Below are positions 39,281 through 49,111 of a DNA stretch of 64,000 bases, piece by piece. Source of the DNA: Lachnospiraceae bacterium (GTDB lineage: Bacteria > Bacillota > Clostridia > Lachnospirales > Lachnospiraceae); contig JAILBQ010000033.1 in assembly GCA_024680815.1 (NCBI GenBank), positions 1 through 64,000 on the forward strand. The letters run 5' to 3'. Numbering within the stretch: position 1 is the stretch's first letter; each line of letters starts with the position of its first letter. Both the position numbers and the translations under genes were made by a program. The notes under the pieces are model-generated. The model had not been told where the DNA came from, made no database searches, and saw nothing but the letters and a program-made list of their open reading frames with translations.

Positions 39281-40680
39281 TCCGGGACAATCAGCGTCTC
39301 TTTAACAGAATACATGTTCTTCTGGACGCAATGGTCATTGCCGCTTCCTATTCGCTGGCCATTGTGATCCGTTTTATGACACCCCTTGCCAATACGGCGG
39401 TGTATCACCTGACCTATGATCTTTATTTCCTGCCGCTGCCGTTTCTGGTGGTGGGCTATCTTTTCCTGTACTATGAATTCGATCTGTACAATTCCAAACG
39501 GGCTTCCGGCAGGAAAAGGGAACTGTACAACATCATAAAAGCGAATACGGTGGGGATGATTGTTTTCATAGTTGTGCTCTATGTTATGAAGCAGCCCCAT
39601 TTTTCCCGGCTGATGATCTTTATTTTCTTCATGCTGAATATTTTCCTGACAACACTGGAAAGAAACGTTGTGCGTTATGTTCTCAGGCTCATACGTAAAA
39701 AAGGCTTCAATATCAAGTATGTGCTTCTGGTGGGTTATTCAAAGTCCGCGGAAAGCTATGTGGACAGGATACTCCGGAATCCCCAGTGGGGCTATGTCAT
39801 CCGCGGCATTCTGGACGATAATATCGAGGCGGGGGTTGAGTACCGAGGAGTAAAGGTGCTGGGCAGAATCGGAAATCTGGAATATATTCTTCCGGAAAAC
39901 AAGCTGGACGAAATAGCAATCACCTTAAGCCTTAACGAATACGGGAAGCTGGAGAGAATCGTCGGACTCTGCGAAAAGTCGGGCGTACATACCCAGTTCA
40001 TTCCCGACTATAACAGGGTTATTCCCTCAAGGCCCTATATGGAGGATGTGGAAGGCCTTCCGGTAATAAATATCCGTCATGTTCCCCTTACCAATTCTCT
40101 TAACATCGTGGCAAAGCGGATTGTGGATATTCTGGGCTCCTTCTTCCTTATAGTAATCTTTTCTCCGGTGATGCTTGTCTCGGCAGTTGCCGTGAAAATT
40201 TCATCCCCGGGTCCGGTTATTTTCAAGCAGACCCGGGTTGGTTTACATAATAAAAATTTCAGAATGTATAAATTCCGTACTATGGTCATGCAGGACGAGG
40301 AATCCGAGAAAGATGCCTGGACAGTACCGAATGACCCGAGGGTGACAAAGGTGGGTAAGCTCCTCAGGCGTACCAGTATGGATGAGCTTCCGCAGCTTTT
40401 CAATATTCTTAAAGGGAATATGAGCATCGTGGGGCCCAGGCCTGAGCGCCCCCAGTTTGTGGAGAAGTACAGGGAAGAAATTCCCCGCTATATGATAAAG
40501 CATCAGGTGCGTCCGGGCCTTACGGGCTGGGCGCAGGTGAACGGTCTCAGAGGGGACACCTCCATAGAGAAACGTGTCGAGTATGATCTTTTCTACATCG
40601 AAAACTGGACCATGGCTTTTGACATAAAGATCATGTTTCTTACCCTGTTTAAGGGATTTGTAAATTCCAACGCCTACTAG
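39277..40680 (+). CDS. Polyprenyl (undecaprenyl-phosphate) glycosylphosphotransferase
   Basis: KRIVDILGSFFLIVIFSPVMLVSAVAVKISSPGPVIFKQTRVGL...MDELPQLFNILKGNMSIVGPRPERP. Confidence 0.95.
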   Translation: MIRDNQRLFNRIHVLLDAMVIAASYSLAIVIRFMTPLANTAVYHLTYDLYFLPLPFLVVGYLFLYYEFDLYNSKRASGRKRELYNIIKANTVGMIVFIVVLYVMKQPHFSRLMIFIFFMLNIFLTTLERNVVRYVLRLIRKKGFNIKYVLLVGYSKSAESYVDRILRNPQWGYVIRGILDDNIEAGVEYRGVKVLGRIGNLEYILPENKLDEIAITLSLNEYGKLERIVGLCEKSGVHTQFIPDYNRVIPSRPYMEDVEGLPVINIRHVPLTNSLNIVAKRIVDILGSFFLIVIFSPVMLVSAVAVKISSPGPVIFKQTRVGLHNKNFRMYKFRTMVMQDEESEKDAWTVPNDPRVTKVGKLLRRTSMDELPQLFNILKGNMSIVGPRPERPQFVEKYREEIPRYMIKHQVRPGLTGWAQVNGLRGDTSIEKRVEYDLFYIENWTMAFDIKIMFLTLFKGFVNSNAY

Positions 40681-40697
40681 AACCCGAAGCTTAAAAA

Positions 40698-40799
40698 AAC
40701 CAAACCTTGTGCCTTCCACCTATGTATTGACAACATATTGTGGTTTGAGTTACATTAATACATAGTGGTTTTAAGATTGTGAAAGGCTGAGGTTTGGTT
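40698..40799. promoter_or_regulatory. Nested inverted repeats around a putative promoter upstream of the LCP gene
   Basis: Outer AACCAAACCT/AGGTTTGGTT (40698-40707/40790-40799); inner CTATGTATT/AATACATAG (40720-40728/40757-40765); TTGACA at 40727-40732. Confidence 0.7.
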
Positions 40800-41885
40800 A
40801 TGGAGGGAAGATCTTCAAGAAGGCGTGCGAAAAAGCGCCGCCGGGTCGTACTGTTTGTAATAGAAATACTGGTGCTTTTAATTGCGCTTGGTGTGCTGCT
40901 TGTGGTACTGAAGCTGGACAAGGCCGATACGGGGAACAAGGAGAGCGTAATCAACGCGGCAGTCAATGAAGAGGTGGCCGAGCAGGTTGAAAGCGAGGAT
41001 AACTCCTGGAAGATGAGCGGATACAAGAATATCGCCCTTTTTGGAGTGGATTCCCGGGAGGACGGCAATCTGGACAAGGGAGCCAGAACGGATACGATAA
41101 TCGTGGCTTCACTGGACAACGAAACCGGGGATATAAAGCTTTGCTCCGTTTTCAGGGATACATATCTCAATATCGGAAACGATATTTACAACAAGGCAAA
41201 TTCCGCTTACCATCAGGGCGGACCCGAACAGGCGATACAGATGCTTAACTCCAATCTGGATATGGACATCACGGACTATATAACTGTGAATTTCCGGGCC
41301 CTGGTGGATACGATCGATGATCTCGGCGGTGTGGAGATAGATATTATGCAGGAGGAAATTCATTTCCTTAACGACTATCAGATAGGAACGGCGGAGGCCA
41401 TCGGTATTCCGCAGAGTCAGATTGTGAACGTCACATCGCCGGGAATGCAGACCCTGAACGGCCTTCAGGCCACATCCTACTGCCGGATACGATATACAAA
41501 GGGCGACGATTTCAAAAGGGCGGAACGCCAGCGGATGGTACTTACCCAGATTGCAGACAAGGCAAAGGCTTCTGACGTTTCCACTCTTAATGATATTATT
41601 GACGACATTCTGCCGAAGGTAAAGACCAGCTTCACAAAGGCTGAGCTGGTGGAATACGCCGCCAGGGCAGCGGGTATGAATATAGCCGAACAGAGCGGCT
41701 TCCCCTTTGAACGGGTTACGGGAAACATGGGCAAGGCGGGAAGCTCGGTGGTGGCTGATGATTTTGCGAATAATGTGGTGGAATTCCATGCCTTCCTTTT
41801 CGGGGATTCCGAATATACTCCTTCCCAGACGGTGCTTGATATCAGCAGCAAGGTTCATTCAGACCGGGTCAAAAACGGGCTATGA
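40800..41885 (+). CDS. LCP (LytR-CpsA-Psr) family protein
   Basis: NIALFGVDSREDGNLDKGARTDTIIVASLDNETGDIKLCSVFRDTYLNI; N-terminal TM. Confidence 0.96.
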   Translation: MEGRSSRRRAKKRRRVVLFVIEILVLLIALGVLLVVLKLDKADTGNKESVINAAVNEEVAEQVESEDNSWKMSGYKNIALFGVDSREDGNLDKGARTDTIIVASLDNETGDIKLCSVFRDTYLNIGNDIYNKANSAYHQGGPEQAIQMLNSNLDMDITDYITVNFRALVDTIDDLGGVEIDIMQEEIHFLNDYQIGTAEAIGIPQSQIVNVTSPGMQTLNGLQATSYCRIRYTKGDDFKRAERQRMVLTQIADKAKASDVSTLNDIIDDILPKVKTSFTKAELVEYAARAAGMNIAEQSGFPFERVTGNMGKAGSSVVADDFANNVVEFHAFLFGDSEYTPSQTVLDISSKVHSDRVKNGL

Positions 41886-42868
41886 CAGAGCGGGTGGCGG
41901 ATATCATCATCCTTACCTATAAACCGGATAAAGAGCTGTTTGACCATCTGGATATGCTTAAAAAACAGACCGTAAAGCCCGGGAAAATCATACTGATGAA
42001 TACGGGTGAGCCGTATCTGTCCCGGCTTCTGTCAGGAACGGACTATGCCGGGCGGTATCCCGGTCTGGAAATACACCACGTTTCCGAAATGGAGTTTAAC
42101 CACGGAAAAACGCGGAATCAGGCGGCTTCCCATTCTGAGGCGCCGTTTCTTGTTTTTATGACACAGGACGCGGGACCCGCCGACGGACATCTCCTGGAGG
42201 AGCTTTTAAAGCCTTTTGAAGATCAGACGGTTTCGGTTTCCTATGCCCGTCAGCTTCCGAGGGAGGACTGCAGCGCTTCGGAGAGATACAACCGGATTTT
42301 TAATTATCCGGATGAAGAGCGTTCCAAGGGGCAGGAGGATCTTGCGGAGCTTGGAATTAAGACTTTCTTCTGCTCAAATGTCTGCGCCTGCTACCGGAGA
42401 AGCGACTTTGACGCAGCCGGCGGATTTGTGGACAGTACGATTTTTAACGAGGATATGATTTATGCCGCGGGGCAGGTAAGGGCGGGAAAGAAGATATATT
42501 ACGCGGCCAAAGCAAGGGTCCGGCATTCACACGATTATTCGGCAAAAAAACAGTTTAAACGAAACTTTGATCTCGGGGTGTCCCAGGCGGATCACCCCGA
42601 GATTTTTTCAGGGGTTTCCAGCGTGGGCGAGGGAAAGAAGCTTGTACGGGGTTGTGTGGTTTATCTTTTTTCCCGGGGAAAGCTACTGGAAATTCCCGGC
42701 TATCTCGTGAAATGCGCCGCCAGGTACCTGGGCTACCGCAGGGGTCTTAATTACAGGAAGCTGAAAAGAGAAAAAATACTCAGGTTTACCGCCAGCCCGA
42801 ATTACTGGCTGAGACTTTGGGATGCGGAGTCCGAAAAAGGCGCTTTAAAGGAGTATGAAAAAAGATAA
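41882..42868 (+). CDS. Glycosyltransferase family 2 (rhamnosyltransferase-like)
   Basis: DIIILTYKPDKELFDHLDMLKKQT...EFNHGKTRNQAA...FMTQDAGPAD. Confidence 0.92.
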   Translation: MTERVADIIILTYKPDKELFDHLDMLKKQTVKPGKIILMNTGEPYLSRLLSGTDYAGRYPGLEIHHVSEMEFNHGKTRNQAASHSEAPFLVFMTQDAGPADGHLLEELLKPFEDQTVSVSYARQLPREDCSASERYNRIFNYPDEERSKGQEDLAELGIKTFFCSNVCACYRRSDFDAAGGFVDSTIFNEDMIYAAGQVRAGKKIYYAAKARVRHSHDYSAKKQFKRNFDLGVSQADHPEIFSGVSSVGEGKKLVRGCVVYLFSRGKLLEIPGYLVKCAARYLGYRRGLNYRKLKREKILRFTASPNYWLRLWDAESEKGALKEYEKR

Positions 42869-42892
42869 TAAGGTTTACAAGGAGTATCAGGT

Positions 42893-44719
42893 ATGTGCGG
42901 AATTGTTGGGTTCATAGGGAAAAAACAGGCGGCACCGATTATTCTGGACGGGCTTTCCAGACTGGAATACCGGGGATATGATTCCGCCGGAATGGCCATT
43001 GCAGACGGAAACACCATCCGGGTCGTAAAAGCTGTAGGACGGCTGGATATTCTGGTGGAAATGACACATAACGGGGAAACCATGAAGGGGACTGCAGGAA
43101 TCGGTCATACCCGATGGGCGACCCACGGGCAGCCGACGGATGTCAATGCCCATCCCCATACTAATGTATCCGGGACAATAACCGTGGTGCATAACGGGAT
43201 CATCGAAAACTATCTCCCTTTAAGAAAAATGCTTCAAAGCCGCGGCTATGAATTTAAGAGCGAGACAGACACCGAGGTGGTTCCCCAGCTGATAGATTAT
43301 TACTATAAGGGTGATCCGCTGGAAGCTATACAGAAAACGCTGCACAGGATAGAGGGATCATATTCCCTCGGAATCCTTTTCGCGGACAGACCGGGTGAAT
43401 TATACGCCGCAAGAAAGTCAAGTCCCTTAATCTGCGCCGTAAGCGATGACGGTGCCTTTATCGCTTCGGATGTTCCTGCTTTGCTTAAATATTCCCGAAG
43501 CGTCTACTACATAGGCGAGGAGGAAATCGCGAAGCTCACGGAAAGAGAAATAAGCTTTTATGACGTGGACGGCGTCGAAACAGAAAAGACTCCGACCGAA
43601 ATCAAATGGGATTCCTCCGCGGCGGAAAAGGGCGGTTATGAATTCTTTATGCTCAAGGAGATCTACGAGGAGCCCCGTACCGTGAGGGAGACCCTGAATC
43701 CCCGCATAAGGGACAGCCGGGTGGAAATCGAGGAACTGGGAATGTCGGATGAGGAGATAAAGGCAGTGCGCTGTCTCCATATTGTGGCCTGCGGTTCGGC
43801 GTATCACGCCGGGATGACTTCCCGTTATGTATTTGAAGGGATGGCCAGGCTTCCGGTGGACGTGGATATTGCTTCAGAGTTCCGCTACCGCAATCCCATT
43901 CTTGATCCCTCGGATCTCGTGATAGTTATAAGTCAGTCGGGAGAGACGGCGGATACCCTGGAAGCACTCCGCGTGGCAAAATCAAAGGGCTGCACAGTCC
44001 TTGCAATTGTCAATGTTGTGGGAAGCTCAATCGCAAGAGAGGCAGACCGGGTCATGTATACCTGGGCAGGGCCGGAGATATCGGTGGCTACGACAAAGGC
44101 CTACAGTGCGCAGCTCATTGCGCTGTATCTCCTTTCCATAAAGTTTGCCTCTGCCCGGGGGGTCATCAGCGACGCAGAAGCCGGTGAGCTGCTGGAGGAA
44201 TTAAAAAAGCTTCCGGATCAGATAGAACTTATGCTTGGAAGCCGGGAAAAAATCCAGCGCTTCGCCAACCGGTATGTAGCGGCGAGAGACGTGTTTTTCA
44301 TCGGAAGAGGTATCGATTACGCCATTTCTCTGGAAGGGTCGCTGAAGCTGAAGGAAATTTCCTACATTCATTCCGAGGCTTACGCGGCGGGAGAGTTAAA
44401 ACACGGGACGATTTCTCTGATAGAGCAGGGGACTCTTGTGGCGGCTGTCGCTACCCAGAAGGAGCTTTATCAGAAGATTATATCCAATATAGTGGAGGTG
44501 CGCTCAAGAGGTGCCTTTGTTCTGGCGGTAACCAATGTGGGTAATTCGGAAATCGAGAAGGTGGCGGATTATGTGATTTATATCCCGGAGACCAATCCGT
44601 ATTTTACCAATTCCCTGGCGATTATTCCGCTTCAGCTTTTCGGTTATTATGTGTCCCTGGGCAAGGGCTTTGACGTGGATCATCCCAGAAATCTCGCAAA
44701 ATCCGTGACCGTGGAATAA
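42893..44719 (+). CDS. glmS: Glutamine--fructose-6-phosphate aminotransferase
   Basis: MCGIVGFIGKKQAAPIILDGLSRLEYRGYDSAG; two SIS domains. Confidence 0.98.
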   Translation: MCGIVGFIGKKQAAPIILDGLSRLEYRGYDSAGMAIADGNTIRVVKAVGRLDILVEMTHNGETMKGTAGIGHTRWATHGQPTDVNAHPHTNVSGTITVVHNGIIENYLPLRKMLQSRGYEFKSETDTEVVPQLIDYYYKGDPLEAIQKTLHRIEGSYSLGILFADRPGELYAARKSSPLICAVSDDGAFIASDVPALLKYSRSVYYIGEEEIAKLTEREISFYDVDGVETEKTPTEIKWDSSAAEKGGYEFFMLKEIYEEPRTVRETLNPRIRDSRVEIEELGMSDEEIKAVRCLHIVACGSAYHAGMTSRYVFEGMARLPVDVDIASEFRYRNPILDPSDLVIVISQSGETADTLEALRVAKSKGCTVLAIVNVVGSSIAREADRVMYTWAGPEISVATTKAYSAQLIALYLLSIKFASARGVISDAEAGELLEELKKLPDQIELMLGSREKIQRFANRYVAARDVFFIGRGIDYAISLEGSLKLKEISYIHSEAYAAGELKHGTISLIEQGTLVAAVATQKELYQKIISNIVEVRSRGAFVLAVTNVGNSEIEKVADYVIYIPETNPYFTNSLAIIPLQLFGYYVSLGKGFDVDHPRNLAKSVTVE

Positions 44720-44795
44720 GGCCCGGAACCTGAAAGAAAGGTTCAATTTTTTTACATAAGTAATACACAGATTAAACACAAACAGGTATTAGACT

Positions 44796-44845
44796 ATGCC
44801 TTGTCGAAAGTGAAAAAGACTTTTCGGCAGGGCATTTTTTCATTA
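44796..44845 (+). terminator. Putative terminator downstream of glmS
   Basis: ATGCCttGtCGAAAGT...ACTTTTCGGCAGGGCAT followed by TTTTTT. Confidence 0.65.
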
Positions 44846-44893
44846 TGAGGCCGGAAACAGAAAAGGTTCTCAGGAAGAAAAGAGGTAAAGAAA

Positions 44894-46618
44894 ATGACGG
44901 ATGGCTACAACGATTATAATTATCATGATGAACAGAGTATAAGAGAAGCGGAAAGCGAAGTCATTAATCAGAACGGCGCCGGTGAAAACGGAGCAGTGAA
45001 CCCTGAAAGCGACGTGAGCAGGAAGGGGCCGAATGCGGAATATACCAGCTATGCAACCTACAGCTATGAAACCGGAAGAACGAATCAGAACATGTCATAT
45101 GGCGGAAACACCGGTCAGTCAAACATGAACGCCGGGAGCACGGGCAACAACAATGCTAACCGCTATACCCCGTATCCGGGAATGCAATACGGAAGGATGG
45201 ATGGGGGTGTTCCGGGAGATAAACAAAAGAAAAAGGGCGGCTTTATGAAAAAAGCTCTGGTTTGTCTCGCAATGGGACTGATTTTCGGAGTGTTCGCCGG
45301 GGCAGGACTCTATGTGGTGCATCTCTTTTCGGGAGAAAAACAGACGGCTGACGCACCTCAGCAGGCAATACAGGAGGTGCAGACGACCGGAGAACAGGAA
45401 AACACACTTCCGGCCGGAGCAAAGGAGAAAACCACTGCGCAGAAGTCTGATCAGATCCTTACAACGGTGACTGCCACCGATACCGGGAAGACAACATCGG
45501 GTACCATGGCCATGGACGTATCGGGAGTTGTGGATGAGGTGATGCCGGCCGTGGTTGCCATAACGAACAATTATACAATGATCCAGCAGGACTGGTTCGG
45601 CCAGCGGTACAAAAGCTCCAGCGAGGCTTCGGGCTCGGGTATTATTATCGGAAAGAGTGATACGGAGCTGTTAATTGTCACTAATGCCCATGTGGTGTCT
45701 TCAGCGGAAAGCCTTTATGTGCAGTTCATTGACGAAACCTCCGCGGAGGCGAGGCTTAAGGGTAAGGATGAGTCCAACGATCTGGCCGTGATAGCGGTGG
45801 ATTTGGGCGAGCTCGAGGATGATACTCTTAAGGAAATAAAGATTGCGACCCTGGGAGATTCCGATAAGCTTAAGGTTGGACAGGCCACAATTGCAATCGG
45901 CAATGCGCTGGGATACGGACAGTCCGTGACTACGGGTGTTGTCAGTGCCGTCAACCGGGAGGTTTCCTTAAGCAACGGTTCACACAAGCTTATTCAGACT
46001 GACGCGGCCATCAATCCCGGAAATTCGGGTGGAGCGCTTTTGGATATTAACGGAAATGTTATCGGGGTTAACGAGGCCAAGCTTGCTGGCGGAAGCATCG
46101 AAGGCATGGGATATGCGATTCCGATTTCCACTGCCAGGCCTGTTATTGAACGGCTGATGAATAAGGACACGAAGGATATTCTTGAAAATCACGGTTATCT
46201 CGGGATTTCGGGCGCCGATGTTTCAGCAGAAGTGGCGGAGCAGTACAATGTGCCCCAGGGCGTATATGTAGCCAAGGTTGAAAAAGGGCTGGCGGCGGAC
46301 AAAGCCGGGCTGAAGAAGGGCGATATAATAACCGGTTTTGACGGGCAGTCGGTTCAGACAATGGAAGAGCTCCAGGAGCTGCTGCAGTATTATCCGGTCG
46401 GTGCGAAGGCGGAGATGACCTTATACACTCAGAATGAAAAAGAGAGCGGCTACAGTGAAAAGACTGTGGAGGTTACCTTAAGTGAGTACGCAGCTGCTTC
46501 CGATAAAGGTGATTCCGGGAAGCAGGATGGGGACGAAAATTCCTCAGACAACAACCAGCAGGAGAATATTCAGGATTATTATGGGAACTTCGGAGATTTC
46601 TTCCGTGACTTCTGGTAA
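44894..46618 (+). CDS. HtrA/DegP-type trypsin-like serine protease with PDZ domain
   Basis: TNAHVV, LAVIAVDL, TDAAINPGNSGGALLD; cytoplasmic N-tail, TM, PDZ. Confidence 0.96.
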   Translation: MTDGYNDYNYHDEQSIREAESEVINQNGAGENGAVNPESDVSRKGPNAEYTSYATYSYETGRTNQNMSYGGNTGQSNMNAGSTGNNNANRYTPYPGMQYGRMDGGVPGDKQKKKGGFMKKALVCLAMGLIFGVFAGAGLYVVHLFSGEKQTADAPQQAIQEVQTTGEQENTLPAGAKEKTTAQKSDQILTTVTATDTGKTTSGTMAMDVSGVVDEVMPAVVAITNNYTMIQQDWFGQRYKSSSEASGSGIIIGKSDTELLIVTNAHVVSSAESLYVQFIDETSAEARLKGKDESNDLAVIAVDLGELEDDTLKEIKIATLGDSDKLKVGQATIAIGNALGYGQSVTTGVVSAVNREVSLSNGSHKLIQTDAAINPGNSGGALLDINGNVIGVNEAKLAGGSIEGMGYAIPISTARPVIERLMNKDTKDILENHGYLGISGADVSAEVAEQYNVPQGVYVAKVEKGLAADKAGLKKGDIITGFDGQSVQTMEELQELLQYYPVGAKAEMTLYTQNEKESGYSEKTVEVTLSEYAAASDKGDSGKQDGDENSSDNNQQENIQDYYGNFGDFFRDFW

Positions 46619-46647
46619 TACTTTGTTTCCCGGTTCTCTCTCTTCCC

Positions 46648-46684
46648 AAAACACGGCAGGAGCAAAAGCTTCCTGCCGTGTTTT
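46648..46684. terminator. Bidirectional terminator
   Basis: AAAACACGGCAGGA...TCCTGCCGTGTTTT between convergent genes. Confidence 0.85.
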
Positions 46685-46688
46685 AAGT

Positions 46689-47093
46689 TTACTTATGCTG
46701 GAAGAGCTCAGCGGCTGCCTCCAGTATTGAACCGGTATAAATGGCGAAATCTCCCAGATTATAGACGTATTTTCCGAGGGGCAGATAATCCGTGACCCGG
46801 CGGGATATGATGCGCTCCACCGTATTGCTTACAGCGCCTCCCAGACAGAGGGAAAGACCGATCCTTTTCAGGGGAGAACTGTCCTTGCTGCGAATTGAGT
46901 CCAGCCAGATTGCCGTAAGAAACCCGGTCATTCCGGCGGAGACGCCTGCTACGGCTTCAGGGTGTCCTTCCAGCCTGTTTGCCGCGAAGCCGTGATTAAA
47001 TACTACCTGGCGGGGTTTGAATTTTCTGAAAGCTGCCTTGAGCGCCAGATCGGCCAGGGCGGTTCCGGCGCAGAGACAGAGCTCCTTACGCAT
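46689..47093 (-). CDS. Signal peptidase II (LspA)-like protein, divergent
   Basis: GGAVSNTVERIISRRVTDYLPLG...YNLGDFAIYTG resembles GGAxGNxxDR..VxDF..FNxADxAI. Confidence 0.6.
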   Translation of the reverse strand: MRKELCLCAGTALADLALKAAFRKFKPRQVVFNHGFAANRLEGHPEAVAGVSAGMTGFLTAIWLDSIRSKDSSPLKRIGLSLCLGGAVSNTVERIISRRVTDYLPLGKYVYNLGDFAIYTGSILEAAAELFQHK

Positions 47094-48651
47094 TTCCGCT
47101 TCCTTCCATCGTCAGACGCGGTCTGAGAGAAGCTTCAAACTCAGCGACTCCGCGAAGATCGATTACCGGTCCCCCGGTTCCGTTAATATATTCCTCGGTG
47201 ATTGTGACGCTTCCGATGCTGTCGTCCCGGGGAACCTCATACATGATATCAAGCATGAATTCCTCAATGATGGCCCGGAGAGCTCTGGCGCCGGTTTCCT
47301 TCTCCAAAGCCTTTTTTGCGATGGCATGAAGAGCACCGTCGGTAAATTTAAGCTCTACCTCGTCCATGCTGAGAAGCTTTTTGTATTGCTTGAGTATGGC
47401 GTTTTTAGGTTCGGACAGTATAGAAACCAGCATATCCTCGGAAAGACCGTCCAGGGCGCAGATAATGGGGAGACGGCCGACGAATTCGGGGATCATCCCG
47501 AATTTTTTAATGTCTTCCACCGTGGCGCGGCTTAAAATATTGCGTTCTCTGTCCCATTTATCCTTTAGCTCGGCGCCGAAGCCGATGGAGGAGGTTTTGG
47601 CAAGCCTCTGCTTTATTATCTCGTCCAGCTCAGGGAAGGCACCACCGCAGATAAAAAGGATATTGGTAGTGTCTACGACTTCAAGAGGCACCATGGCGTT
47701 TTTGCTGTTTGCGCCTACGGGGACCTCGATTCTCGCTCCCTCCAGAAGCTTCAGCATGCCCTGCTGGACGCTTTCTCCGCTTACGTCCCTGCTGTTGGTG
47801 TTTTTCTTCTTGGCAATCTTATCAATTTCATCTATAAAGATTATGCCGTATTCGGCTCTTTCAACATCGTTGTCTGCGGCGGCTAAAAGCTTGGAAACCA
47901 CGGATTCGATGTCGTCGCCGATATAGCCGGCCTCCGTCAGAGTTGTAGCGTCGGTTATAGCCAGCGGCACATCCAGAATCCGGGCCAGGGTTTTTACGAG
48001 ATAGGTTTTACCGCAGCCGGTGGGGCCCAGCATCAGAATGTTGGACTTTTCGATTTCGATGTCCTCCGGGTCTTCCTGAAGACTTTCAGCCACCCGCTTA
48101 TAATGGTTATAAACAGCGACGGATACGATTTTTTTTGCCTGCTCCTGGCCTATGACATATTCATCCAGCTGTTCCTTGATTTTATGCGGAAGGGGAATTT
48201 TTTTGAAATCAAATTCCTTTTTCATATCCTCCCTGGAGGATTTTTTTACCTTCTGCCTGCCGGGCATAAAACCACTGAAGTCTCCGAAATTAAAGATCGG
48301 AAACCCGAAAACACCCTGCCTCGGCGGAGGAGAATCTTTTTCGGAAGGTTCCTGCGGAGCCTCAGTGCTTTTTTCGGCGGCGGTCTCATCCCGGGAAGCA
48401 GTATCGTTTATGGGAATGTCTTCAAGCGTATCCTTGGGATCTGCCGGTGTTCCGGGAGAAACGGGGGGCATTCCTGAGGCGTGGGAGTAAAGGTTCCAGG
48501 CCTGGTTGAGATCGGAGGGCCCCATTTTGTCCAGCATTTCGTGAAGACAGTCGCCGCAGATATTAAGACCGCCCGGTATGGAAAACATTTTTCCGGCAGT
48601 CTCTTCGTTTCTGTGACAGATATTGCAGGTTTTGTTATCTGATTCGCTCAT
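47086..48651 (-). CDS. clpX: ClpX-type AAA+ unfoldase, extended and divergent
   Basis: N-terminal CxxC/CxxC zinc finger; GPTGCGKTYLVKTLA, IIFIDEIDKIA, IPEFVGRLP. Confidence 0.88.
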   Translation of the reverse strand: MSESDNKTCNICHRNEETAGKMFSIPGGLNICGDCLHEMLDKMGPSDLNQAWNLYSHASGMPPVSPGTPADPKDTLEDIPINDTASRDETAAEKSTEAPQEPSEKDSPPPRQGVFGFPIFNFGDFSGFMPGRQKVKKSSREDMKKEFDFKKIPLPHKIKEQLDEYVIGQEQAKKIVSVAVYNHYKRVAESLQEDPEDIEIEKSNILMLGPTGCGKTYLVKTLARILDVPLAITDATTLTEAGYIGDDIESVVSKLLAAADNDVERAEYGIIFIDEIDKIAKKKNTNSRDVSGESVQQGMLKLLEGARIEVPVGANSKNAMVPLEVVDTTNILFICGGAFPELDEIIKQRLAKTSSIGFGAELKDKWDRERNILSRATVEDIKKFGMIPEFVGRLPIICALDGLSEDMLVSILSEPKNAILKQYKKLLSMDEVELKFTDGALHAIAKKALEKETGARALRAIIEEFMLDIMYEVPRDDSIGSVTITEEYINGTGGPVIDLRGVAEFEASLRPRLTMEGSGNA

Positions 48652-48678
48652 GGTTTATTATGATAACATAACACTCTC

Positions 48679-48707
48679 TTGTCGTCAAAAGAAAGGTATG
48701 ATACAAT
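48679..48707 (+). promoter_or_regulatory. Putative sigma-A promoter ahead of the NHLM-type locus
   Basis: TTGTCG-N17-TACAAT. Confidence 0.5.
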
Positions 48708-48763
48708 ATATAGCATGAATCGGATTCAGGTATTGTCGATGAGGTAATTTAAGGAGAAAGAAG

Positions 48764-48991
48764 TTGAAGGATAATACTATTTTTCGGGAAAAAAATCTGC
48801 AGCGTATTTCCTCCCCTGAACAGCTTAATGACTATATCCGTGTGTCCACACCGGCGCTCTGGATTCTGCTGGTGGCTATTACGCTACTTTTGATTGGGGC
48901 ATTGGTCTGGGCTTCTTTCGGTACGCTGGATGTGCATACCTCCTCTGATACCGTGGAGACGGTTCACCCCATGGAGTTTGTTACCAACTGA
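48764..48991 (+). CDS. Truncated HlyD/NHLM-secretion-protein-like single-TM protein (75 aa)
   Basis: IFREKNLQRISSPEQLNDYIRVSTPALWILLVAITLLLIGALVWASFGTLDV resembles the N-terminus of NHLM bacteriocin secretion proteins; stop right after the TM. Confidence 0.7.
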   Translation: MKDNTIFREKNLQRISSPEQLNDYIRVSTPALWILLVAITLLLIGALVWASFGTLDVHTSSDTVETVHPMEFVTN

Positions 48992-49027
48992 ACGGGGAGC
49001 GAAGTTGCCGTGAACAGAAAAATGGTA

Positions 49028-49062
49028 CTGCCATAAAATGAGCGTCTTCGTATAAACATTCA
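49028..49062 (+). promoter_or_regulatory. Putative ECF-type promoter, copy 1
   Basis: CTGCCATA-N11-TTCGTATAAACATTCA. Confidence 0.55.
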
Positions 49063-49111
49063 ACTAGATAAAATGCTGCTGAAGCAGCGGTTGAAAAAGG
49101 AGGATATGATT

